Under the pieces are notes generated by a model, which saw only the letters and a program-made list of their open reading frames with translations, made no database searches and was not told the origin of the DNA. Below, piece by piece: positions 1-5,194 of a DNA stretch of 5,194 nt; position 1 is the stretch's first letter, and the number at the start of each line of letters is the position of its first letter. The translations under genes were made by a program, and so were the position numbers. This stretch comes from B33-G16 sp046498285 (lineage in GTDB: Bacteria > Desulfobacterota > DSM-4660 > Desulfatiglandales > B25-G16): the NCBI GenBank assembly GCA_046498285.1, contig JAWOBA010000281.1, positions 1 through 5,194 on the forward strand, written 5' to 3'.

Positions 1-136
1 GGCTTGCCCCGCCGTGCCCCGTAGCTTCGGAAGATAGTACCGGAGCATATTTAACCGGGGTTCAAAACAAATGGTCCGGTTTTGTAAAGCTCTAAACCTC
101 AACATATGATGGATAAAAGGGACAAAAGAAAAAGCT
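1..136. other. Left-edge non-coding stretch
   Basis: No convincing reading frame is visible on either strand. The first 30 bases are GC-rich with a repeated GCCCCG motif (TGCCCCGCCGTGCCCCGTAG), which may be the tail of another dispersed repeat cut by the window edge. The rest becomes AT-rich. A weak inverted repeat CAAAAC (63-68) / GTTTTG (79-84) has a 10-base loop and no U-run, so I do not call it a terminator. Confidence 0.4.
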
Positions 137-153
137 GAGACCTTTGCATAACC
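137..153 (+). repeat. Left terminal inverted repeat, copy 1
   Basis: GAGACCTTTGCATAACC. It pairs with the complement of 376-392, with differences at positions 11 and 13 of the repeat. The same end sequence forms the right end of the inverted copy at 4707-4723, which confirms the boundary. Confidence 0.8.
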
Positions 154-375
154 CCTATTGATCTAAAGACGATGGGCTTTTTTTCAGTTCCCTCCGGGTC
201 GTAGGCCCTCCGGGCCGGAGGCGGAGGCTCCCGGGTTAGCATTTTCAGCACCCTTCTCTCCGAGCGGGAGGCTCTCCCTTCCGGGACGGAGGCCCCTCCA
301 GGACGGAGTCGAGCCGGAGGCCACCAGTCACTTCAAAAAAGTCCATCGTCTTTTTGAGGATGATGAAAATCGCCA

Positions 376-392
376 GGTTTTTCAAAGGTCTC
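376..392 (-). repeat. Right terminal inverted repeat, copy 1
   Basis: Read on the minus strand this is GAGACCTTTGAAAAACC, identical to the left end of the second copy at 4501-4517. The two ends of the element are therefore distinguishable (AAAAACC versus CATAACC) and each is conserved between copies. Confidence 0.8.
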
Positions 393-492
393 GAAAGTCT
401 GGCCTGAGCCATATTCATCATTATATTTCAGTTGTGGCTAAAAATACTCACGGTAGACTAAGATATAGATGGCTCTAATTGTAAGTGGCGTG

Positions 493-1485
493 TTATTGTT
501 CCACCTTGTTTTGTGCTATTATTTTTTGTATGAATACTGCCAATTTTTTTGGATCATCCCACACAATACCACCGCCAATATCGAGCATATTGGATGCATA
601 GATTGAGCGATTTCCCCAACAGTCAATCGCTCTCACCAATTTCAACAAATTCTGCTTTTTGAGCCATATATCGCTCTATGAACGTCTTATCCGGTTTCTC
701 TGAATTATAAATTACTCCATCAATCTGCCGCTCAATCGATTCCTCAAGTTTTTGAATAAAATCAAGACCGGAGAAATTGTGGGTTCCCCGAACTTAGTCA
801 TAATGTTGATAATAGATAAGATTTTTGCACTCGTTTCCTGGAGCACTTCTTTAACGCCAGAAACTATAAGGTTTGGAATAATGCTTGTAAACAGGTCGTT
901 GCGACCAATTATAATATAGTCCGCACCTTTGATTGCTTTCATTGCAGGGAGAGCAGACTGAAATCGAATCACTGTGGTGAGGAATGAGAAAGACATTTCG
1001 AATTTTTTCGCGTTGTGTGCCTTGGGGAATATCAATTGCTGTTTCTCCATAAATATGGCTTCCTTCAGTCAGTTCAGCAGCGAGCGTTGCCTTACCAATG
1101 GTGACTGATAAGATTGTTCCTTTAAAATCGAGAATTTCGCCAAATGCCTGTATACAAGTAGAGAAGCTGCCTGTATATTGTGAAAGCATTGTAAGGTGCA
1201 TGTTGTCTGCATGGTGCGCTTGTAGACGCCTATCTTTGATAAAGGGTTTCAGAAACAATATTCGTGCAATATCGTGGTTTAGTGAGAGCACAAGGATTAT
1301 TTCAGCACATCACCAAGCGGCAGGATTCCTGGTTCATCACGTAACATTCCAGTATTTTCGCATCTATCAATCATTGAAACTACTGCGGCAATAGTAATTC
1401 CATTTAGATCTCTCAGCCGATAGAGGAACACAAATTGACCGCTTACGCCACCAATTGTTACAAGGTTTTGCTCCTCATTTTTCAT
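493..1485 (-). pseudogene. yvcK: Decayed YvcK/CofD-family gene (gluconeogenesis factor type)
   Basis: Reading the minus strand and switching frame about five times (near 1300, 1235, 995, 775 and 624) rebuilds about 330 codons, the usual length of a bacterial YvcK protein, from ATG at 1485 to TAA at 493-495. Recognisable blocks in order are: LVTIGGVSGQFVFLYRLRDL (family: GGGTG nucleotide loop), NTGMLRDEPGILPLGDV (family: STGRLRDE..PPGD), LDFKGTILSVTIGKATLAAE, KIRNVFLIP, KGADYIIIGRNDLFTSIIPN (family: ADLIVLGPGSLYTSIIPN), MTKFGEP, then ESIERQIDGVIYN and a C-terminal WGNRSIYASNMLDI...WDDPKKL. Intact YvcK binds UDP-sugars and links central carbon metabolism to cell envelope synthesis in the cytoplasm. 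Here the glycine loop has become GGVSG and the DDGGSTG motif reads DRCENTG, so decay is more than the frameshifts. No good ribosome binding site precedes the start. Family assignment is fairly secure; YvcK rather than another CofD-like paralogue is inferred. Confidence 0.85.
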
Positions 1486-1675
1486 GCATACATCTTTTTT
1501 TCTTATAAAAACATAACCACATATTGTATATGTATTATTTTGTATACCTGAATTTTTTCAGAATCGCAAAGCTTTTAAAAAATACCTGCTTAGTGACACA
1601 TTAATTTTCTATTGAGGAAGATTTTTTGGCTTGCTTTTCCCCTGACTTTCTTGCATGTTTTAAAAAACTTTTCGA

Positions 1676-1688
1676 TGATGTGACATCA
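1676..1688. promoter_or_regulatory. 13-bp perfect palindrome, possible operator
   Basis: TGATGTGACATCA is a perfect inverted repeat (six-base arms around a central G). It lies 15 bases upstream of the best -35 candidate for waaA, a position suited to an activator or repressor dimer. No specific regulator can be named; it matches neither the standard CRP nor the FNR consensus. A chance occurrence is possible. Confidence 0.25.
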
Positions 1689-1702
1689 CCCTCATAAAGA
1701 AT

Positions 1703-1733
1703 TTGTCAAAAGCCCCTTTTTCACAGCTATAGG
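1703..1733 (+). promoter_or_regulatory. Candidate sigma-70-type promoter for waaA
   Basis: TTGTCA at 1703-1708 is one base off the -35 consensus. Downstream, TATAGG at 1728-1733 (19-base spacing) or GCTATA at 1726-1731 (17-base spacing) could serve as the -10. This would give a leader of roughly 75 bases containing the CCCCT/AGGGG hairpin at 1768-1783. The match is weak and only position supports it. Confidence 0.25.
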
Positions 1734-1813
1734 GATGCTACAGAATTGGACTCGTAGAACAATGGGTCCCCTTCCTAGAGGGGGAATGGAAATCATTTGA
1801 TGCGAATAAAGCT

Positions 1814-3133
1814 ATGAATATTCTTTACGGAGCATACACTCTCCTTACTAGCAGCCTTTTTTTATCTTTTCTTCCGCCTTATTGGATGTATACGCACCTG
1901 GGCGGGCGACATAGTGAAAACCTGAAAGAACGCTTGGGGCACATACCTCCAAAACTTGTGCTAACCCTTTCAGGATCACCCCGTATATGGATTCAGGCCG
2001 CTTCCCTGGGGGAGATTAAGGTGGCGGGCTCTATTATTACGGCTCTCAGGCAAATCTTACCAGCTTGTTCAATCATTGTTTCAACAACCACAAAACATGG
2101 CCGTGAACTTGCGATAGAGATTTTCGGAGACAGTATTCCTGTTATGTATGCGCCAGCAGATTTTATTGGCTCAGTCCGAAAAGCACTTTTCCGCGTGAAT
2201 CCTGATATCCTTGTTTTTTTAGAGACTGAACTCTGGCCTGCGTGGATTACCGAAGCCCATCGGATGGGAATTAAAACCGCTCTGATTAATGGCAGAATCT
2301 CTATGAAATCAATCAGTGGATATCTCAGGTTCCGGCCCTTTTTCCGGAAAGTCTTACAAAATATAGATGCCTTTAGCATGATTTCAGACGAAGACAGTGC
2401 TCGGATCAGGTCAATGGGGGCTAATCCGGGCAAAATAGAAGTGCATGGCAATGCCAAATATGACCTCCTTGTGAGTCTTGCAGATCCTTCTATGGCGGCA
2501 CAAATGCAGAAAATCTTGAACCTACAACCCGCATCCCCCGTCTTTATTGCAGGAAGTACACGTGGTGGTGAGGAGGCCATGGTGCTCGATGCCTATGCAA
2601 GGATTGTGAAAGAATTTCCAAACACCGTTTTGATTATTGCACCTCGGCATATAGAGCGAATAGCAGAGATTAGATCTCTACTTGAGAAACGGGGATTTCG
2701 GTATCAGCTCCGGAGCGAACTCCACGATGATGGAATAAAGCGCACAGAACCGATTATTATCATTAACACTTTTGGAGAACTTTTTAAACTATACAGTATT
2801 GCAACTGTCGTGTTTTGTGGGGCAAGCCTTGTTCCACTGGGCGGACAGAATCCCCTAGAGGCAGCAGTATGGGGGAAGGTCGTCTTTTATGGACCTTCAA
2901 TGGAAGACTTCATTGATGCAAAGGCCATATTAGAGGAGGTGGGTGCAGGCATACCTGTTTCAAGTCCTGAAATGTTGGCAGAACATGTGATATGGTTTTT
3001 CAGGCATCCTGAGGCGTTAGAATCTTATGGTAGCCGAGCAAGGGAAGCCGTTATACGAAACCAAAAGGCTGCGGATAAACATGCCAGTGTGATAGCAAGA
3101 TTAGCATTAGACGTGTCCCTGGATAATCTGTAA
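1814..3133 (+). CDS. waaA: 3-deoxy-D-manno-octulosonic acid (Kdo) transferase
   Basis: The 439-residue protein (family usually about 420-430) transfers Kdo from CMP-Kdo to the lipid A precursor at the inner face of the inner membrane, the first step of LPS core assembly. It is a GT-B enzyme of family GT30. Residues 5-29 form the hydrophobic N-terminal anchor. AASLGEI (62-68) contains the conserved Glu67, matching the general base known in the family. ETELWP (137-142), NGRIS (159-163) and HGNAKYD (211-217) are family motifs. The C-terminal CMP-Kdo-binding half shows AGSTRGGEE (246-254), APRH (276-279), NTFGEL (318-323; family usually DT.GEL, so Asp is Asn here) and GGQNPLE (343-349; often GGHNPLE). 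No in-frame ATG, GTG or TTG lies between the upstream stop at 1730 and this ATG, so the start is firm although its ribosome binding site is weak. It is first in a probable operon with the gene at 3158. Whether it adds one or more Kdo residues cannot be read from sequence. Confidence 0.96.
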   Translation: MNILYGAYTLLTSSLFLSFLPPYWMYTHLGGRHSENLKERLGHIPPKLVLTLSGSPRIWIQAASLGEIKVAGSIITALRQILPACSIIVSTTTKHGRELAIEIFGDSIPVMYAPADFIGSVRKALFRVNPDILVFLETELWPAWITEAHRMGIKTALINGRISMKSISGYLRFRPFFRKVLQNIDAFSMISDEDSARIRSMGANPGKIEVHGNAKYDLLVSLADPSMAAQMQKILNLQPASPVFIAGSTRGGEEAMVLDAYARIVKEFPNTVLIIAPRHIERIAEIRSLLEKRGFRYQLRSELHDDGIKRTEPIIIINTFGELFKLYSIATVVFCGASLVPLGGQNPLEAAVWGKVVFYGPSMEDFIDAKAILEEVGAGIPVSSPEMLAEHVIWFFRHPEALESYGSRAREAVIRNQKAADKHASVIARLALDVSLDNL

Positions 3134-3142
3134 ATAGATATC

Positions 3143-3150
3143 AAAGGAGG
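3143..3150 (+). promoter_or_regulatory. Strong ribosome binding site
   Basis: AAAGGAGG lies seven bases before the ATG at 3158 and is a near-perfect Shine-Dalgarno sequence. It decides the start over the later in-frame ATG at 3188. It contrasts with the weak site before waaA, so the second gene may be translated more strongly than the first from a shared message. Confidence 0.85.
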
Positions 3151-3157
3151 TTGCTGT

Positions 3158-4375
3158 ATGTCGATTGATCAAACAATAATTGAACATATGTTTAACAATC
3201 TTTCTTCAAAATCTCTTGTGAGTTTGAAGCGTGCTATAAAGTGGATTGTTAATGCCAAGGAAAAAGGGGGCAAGGTGGTTGCCGTTGTTGGCAGTGGCCC
3301 GAATTTGCATGAGGGTGTGACCACTCTTTTAGCTGAACTTATACATAAGGGAATAGTCGATGGTGTTTCAACAAGTTCTGCGGTCATTAATCATGAGATG
3401 GCAGGCACCTTAGAAAAGGTAAAGCGATTTGATGGTGCAGCCTTTGGCTTTGAACAAGAAAAACTTCCATCGGATGGCTTTTTTGAGGTCAGCATCCTTT
3501 CCAACACAAGACTCAAGGAGTTTCAGCGCGAGATCCCTATTGATATTGCCCTTTATCAGAAGATGCGTCAAGCCAAAGGAGATAGTATCATCAAGGTCGC
3601 TGGTAATATGGCTTACCCTACAGGCCTGCGTACAGAGAGACTGGCCCGTGATGTACTTGCCATGGCAAAGCGTTGCGGTGTTCCTTTTGAACAGATGGCT
3701 GGTTACGGTGCTGACCGCCTCACCATGATTGGGGCGGGAGCAGAGCGCAATATTCCGATGCTGGTAACCGTGCCCCAGTTGATAGGAGGCGGAGAGGTGG
3801 GGCTCGCTATTGGAGATTCATTATCCCTTTCAGAACGCTCCTGCCGCATTGCACGACTTCTTGACAGCGCAGACGTGATTATTGAATCTGCCCTTGCCCT
3901 GTCTCAGGAGGTCCATGATGGTCCCTTTGAACGATTTACTGGCCATGGCATATGGGCGGACTGGGAAGGGGGATGGACATATTCCCTTGCTGACAAGAAA
4001 ATTGTACGAATTGATCTTGATCCTAATCTGGAGAAAGCATGGATGCAGGAACGTAAATCTAAAATGGTCACCGATGCTGTTCACAGAGGTCTTCCCAAGA
4101 CAAAGCTTATGGGTATACCTTTTCGTATGGAGATGTCAGGATTTGCAAGAATTCCCGGCAGCCTTCCCATTATAGGAGATATTGGTGAGATATGGCCATT
4201 GCTGGCAACAAAGGTTGCTGAGGCACTCGATGTAAAACTCGACTTTATGAGCTATAAACAGTCATTGCCTGCAGGAGAGAAAGTTCGTGAGTGGATTGTA
4301 AAACATGTGCAGCCTGTAAACAGGGAGAGGATGTATGCAGCAGCAAGCGAACTCACTTTTGCTAATACTCGATAA
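3158..4375 (+). CDS. Conserved-looking protein of unknown function, coupled to waaA
   Basis: This intact 405-residue soluble protein has no signal peptide or membrane segment. I do not recognise its family with confidence. Residues 40-53 (VVAVVGSGPNLHEG) look like a beta strand followed by a glycine-rich loop, as in Rossmann-type nucleotide-binding folds. The following helix and strand (GIVDGVSTSSAVINHE, 65-80) faintly recall deoxyhypusine-synthase-like proteins, but the rest does not follow that family. Other motif-like stretches are AGNMAYPTG (148-156), PQLIGGGEVGLAIGD (206-220), and a charged, aromatic, glycine-rich block at 254-273 (DGPFERFTGHGIWADWEGGW) rich in possible ligand-binding residues. 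Glycines and polar residues in these blocks look like an enzyme active site. It follows waaA by 24 bases with its own strong ribosome binding site, so co-transcription is likely, and an envelope or LPS-related role is possible from context only. No clear terminator follows; copy 2 of the repeat element begins 125 bases downstream. Confidence 0.9.
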   Translation: MSIDQTIIEHMFNNLSSKSLVSLKRAIKWIVNAKEKGGKVVAVVGSGPNLHEGVTTLLAELIHKGIVDGVSTSSAVINHEMAGTLEKVKRFDGAAFGFEQEKLPSDGFFEVSILSNTRLKEFQREIPIDIALYQKMRQAKGDSIIKVAGNMAYPTGLRTERLARDVLAMAKRCGVPFEQMAGYGADRLTMIGAGAERNIPMLVTVPQLIGGGEVGLAIGDSLSLSERSCRIARLLDSADVIIESALALSQEVHDGPFERFTGHGIWADWEGGWTYSLADKKIVRIDLDPNLEKAWMQERKSKMVTDAVHRGLPKTKLMGIPFRMEMSGFARIPGSLPIIGDIGEIWPLLATKVAEALDVKLDFMSYKQSLPAGEKVREWIVKHVQPVNRERMYAAASELTFANTR

Positions 4376-4500
4376 GGGCATAGCGTATCTTTCATCTAAA
4401 GGACTGCATTCTCCTCGTCCTCTTCTCCATTCCACAAGCAGAAATTTCTAAGGACAGTTAAACCTGGAGTCCCACTCTTTTCTGGGTAAAACCTCACAGC
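4376..4500. other. Spacer between the operon and repeat copy 2
   Basis: No gene is visible. A weak inverted repeat AGGAC (4400-4404) / GTCCT (4417-4421) has a 12-base loop and no following U-run, so I do not call it a terminator. The last four bases, CAGC, form the left half of the target duplication of the adjacent element. Confidence 0.5.
4497..4500 (+). repeat. Left target-site duplication (CAGC) of copy 2
   Basis: CAGC directly precedes the element end at 4501, and the same tetranucleotide follows its other end at 4724-4727. A 4-bp direct repeat is what transposition of an IS5-like or similar element leaves. A chance 4-bp match has odds of about 1 in 256, so this is supportive rather than conclusive. 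Confidence 0.65.
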
Positions 4501-4723
4501 GAGACCTTTGAAAAACCCGGCGATTTTCAGAATTCCCAAAAAGACGATGGACTTTTTTGAAGTGACTGGTGGCTTCCGGCTCGTAGAGCCTCCCGCTCGG
4601 AGAGAAGGGTGCTGAAAAGACCAACCCGGGAGCCTCGGCCTCCGGCCCGGAGGGCCTACGCCCCGGAGGGAGCTGAAAAAAAGCCCATCGTCTTTAGATC
4701 AATAGCGGTTATGCAAAGGTCTC
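4501..4723 (-). mobile_element. MITE-like element, copy 2 (223 bp), inverted
   Basis: This is the reverse complement of the element at 137-392, lacking 33 bases of its core. On the plus strand it starts GAGACCTTTGAAAAACC and ends GGTTATGCAAAGGTCTC at 4723. The inner inverted pair (AAAGACGATGGACTTTTTT near 4540-4558, partner near 4677-4695) and the core palindrome CCTCCGGCCCGGAGG (4639-4653) are kept. No protein is encoded. The 4-bp direct repeat CAGC flanks both ends, consistent with insertion by transposition. It sits 125 bases after the stop of the unknown gene, and its nested palindromes would fold strongly in any read-through transcript. Confidence 0.82.
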
Positions 4724-4727
4724 CAGC
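4724..4727 (+). repeat. Right target-site duplication (CAGC) of copy 2
   Basis: CAGC immediately follows the right end of the element and matches 4497-4500. Confidence 0.65.
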
Positions 4728-4790
4728 ATAACCATCTGGGAAGAGAGAAGGTGTTGTTGAATGATTTGAATTATCTCTCTTGTCCTTATA

Positions 4791-4805
4791 ATAACAGTGA
4801 AAGTA
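4791..4805 (+). repeat. 15-bp direct repeat, unit 1
   Basis: ATAACAGTGAAAGTA is repeated exactly at 4986-5000, 195 bases away. The second unit lies inside the doubtful 71-codon frame. Its codons there (encoding NSES) can also be read around unit 1, hinting at a shared ancestral segment, although neighbouring bases do not align. Confidence 0.5.
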
Positions 4806-4851
4806 TCTCTCATAAACAAACTACAGTGTCTTGAAAAAATAAAGTGATTTT

Positions 4852-4887
4852 TAATGAGCATAAAATGGTTATAAGATATACTCATTA
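4852..4887. repeat. Imperfect inverted repeat in AT-rich spacer
   Basis: TAATGAGCATA (4852-4862) faces TATACTCATTA (4877-4887), giving ten pairs in eleven with a 14-base loop. It is followed by TTTAAAAAG, which is not a proper U-run. It could be an operator or a weak hairpin 40-odd bases before the small reading frame at 4931. Confidence 0.35.
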
Positions 4888-4930
4888 TTTAAAAAGGGGC
4901 ACTTGTTGCATTCCGTGAGAAACCATTCTA

Positions 4931-5146
4931 ATGAGAAGGAATATGACTCAAATCCAAGATGTTAACACTTACAGAGGCTATTTTTATAACAGTGAAAGTA
5001 ACTATACTTTAAATTTTGGACAAGAATGTCTTCGGCATGAAATAAATTTCGGGTTTATTTTTTTAGATAAAAAGCCGGCTTTTACTCTTTCAAATCAAAA
5101 TGGTTATGTCAAAAATATAGAACTTCGCCCCAGTTTTAATAACTGA
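4931..5146 (+). CDS. Doubtful small ORF, 71 codons
   Basis: The predicted product is rich in Asn, Phe and Tyr and has no recognisable domain, signal peptide or membrane segment. Two starts are possible: ATG at 4931, with no ribosome binding site, or ATG at 4943, whose AGAAGGA is only two bases away and probably too close. The surrounding 470 bases are very AT-rich and hold short repeats, so this may be chance or a remnant of a larger gene. The C-terminal part (about residues 47-71: FLDKKPAFTLS... onward) reads like ordinary protein but matches nothing I know. Confidence 0.3.
   Translation: MRRNMTQIQDVNTYRGYFYNSESNYTLNFGQECLRHEINFGFIFLDKKPAFTLSNQNGYVKNIELRPSFNN
4986..5000 (+). repeat. 15-bp direct repeat, unit 2
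   Basis: ATAACAGTGAAAGTA is identical to 4791-4805; here it lies within the doubtful small reading frame. Confidence 0.5.
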
Positions 5147-5194
5147 AGAAGGAGAAAAATAAACTATTCTCCCGTGGAAAGCTTAAAAATCATT

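Larger units (their letters stand above)
137..392 (+). mobile_element. MITE-like element, copy 1 (256 bp)
   Basis: The element starts GAGACCTTTGCATAACC at 137 and ends GGTTTTTCAAAGGTCTC at 392, so its 17-bp ends are inverted repeats with 15 matches. A second, inner inverted pair follows: AAAGACGATGGGCTTTTTT at 165-183 and its near complement at 334-353. The core is GC-rich and full of short palindromes, including CCTCCGGGCCGGAGG at 207-221. It encodes no protein. The same sequence recurs inverted at 4501-4723 with about 13 mismatches over about 221 aligned bases, which fixes both boundaries. Copy 1 carries 33 extra bases near 276-310. The flanking tetranucleotides (AGCT left, GAAA right) do not match, so no target duplication survives. 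I infer a non-autonomous element moved by the transposase of an insertion sequence sharing its ends. The ends remind me of IS5/IS1182-like elements, but no transposase is present to confirm that. Confidence 0.8.
1486..1813. other. AT-rich divergent intergenic region
   Basis: This 328-bp spacer separates the minus-strand yvcK remnant from waaA on the plus strand and contains no gene I can support. It holds a perfect 13-bp palindrome at 1676-1688, a weak promoter candidate at 1703-1733, a small CTGAA-TTTT-TTCAG hairpin at 1548-1561, and a CCCCT/AGGGG hairpin at 1768-1783 that would lie in the waaA leader. A 34-codon lysine/serine-rich open stretch on the minus strand (1604-1705) has no start codon. 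Confidence 0.6.

Noticed and set aside
406..475. GAGCCAT/ATGGCTC inverted repeat downstream of the yvcK relic
   Set aside because: Seven-base arms with a loop of more than 50 bases; not a credible terminator and likely chance.
1098..1394. Plus-strand 98-codon reading frame
   Set aside because: It lies antisense to the yvcK relic, whose minus-strand blocks match a known family; there is no ribosome binding site or recognisable domain.
1604..1705. 34-codon minus-strand stretch, Lys/Ser-rich, resembling a protein C-terminus
   Set aside because: It has no start codon and is preceded by two in-frame TGA codons; too short to support even as a remnant.
1993..2580. Long minus-strand reading frame of 195 codons inside waaA
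   Set aside because: It is antisense to conserved WaaA motifs and has a composition typical of a shadow frame; the plus-strand gene fully explains the sequence.
3429..3728. Alternative frames inside the unknown gene, including a plus-strand one at 3882-4175 and minus-strand ones at 3169-3387 and 3830-4084
   Set aside because: All overlap the intact 405-codon frame, which has a strong ribosome binding site; none has protein-like motifs of its own.
137..4723. Composite transposon carrying its own transposase, or a CRISPR array
   Set aside because: No transposase or integrase reading frame lies in either element or between them, and there is no regularly spaced repeat series.
4751..4834. 28-codon frame starting at GTG 4751
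   Set aside because: Very short and with no family signal; only its NSES-coding repeat is of note.
5151..5172. GGAGAA/TTCTCC hairpin as a terminator
   Set aside because: The six-base stem is AT-containing with a 10-base loop and is not followed by a U-run.

Overview
The window holds two intact genes, one broken gene and two mobile-element-like repeats in a genome of moderate GC. A complete Kdo transferase gene (waaA/kdtA) means the host is a Gram-negative bacterium that makes Kdo-containing lipopolysaccharide. The mix of moderate GC, AT-rich spacers and GC-rich repeat elements would fit groups such as Planctomycetota (anammox type), Nitrospirota or Desulfobacterota. That placement is an impression, not something the sequence proves.

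Layout. Positions 1-136 show no gene. Positions 137-392 are a 256-bp element whose ends begin GAGACCTTTG; it looks like a non-autonomous insertion element (MITE). Positions 493-1485, minus strand, are the wreck of a YvcK/CofD-family gene: full length but broken by about five frameshifts, with eroded signature motifs. Positions 1486-1813 are an AT-rich divergent spacer with a 13-bp perfect palindrome and a weak promoter candidate for the plus-strand genes. Positions 1814-3133 are waaA. Only 24 bp later, behind a strong ribosome binding site, is a 405-residue conserved-looking protein (3158-4375) that I cannot assign to a function. Positions 4501-4723 hold a second copy of the repeat element, inverted relative to the first and flanked by a 4-bp direct repeat (CAGC). 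The right end (4724-5194) is AT-rich and holds at most one doubtful 71-codon reading frame.

How it fits together. waaA and the unknown gene look like a two-gene operon, so the unknown protein may act in or near envelope/LPS metabolism; this rests on position alone. The dead yvcK lies divergent from the operon. The whole set is bracketed by inverted repeat elements about 4.1 kb apart. These could in principle recombine and flip the segment, although the intact target duplication around the right copy argues that they have not done so here. The most notable items are the inverted element pair, the decayed but undeleted yvcK, and the unknown gene coupled to waaA.
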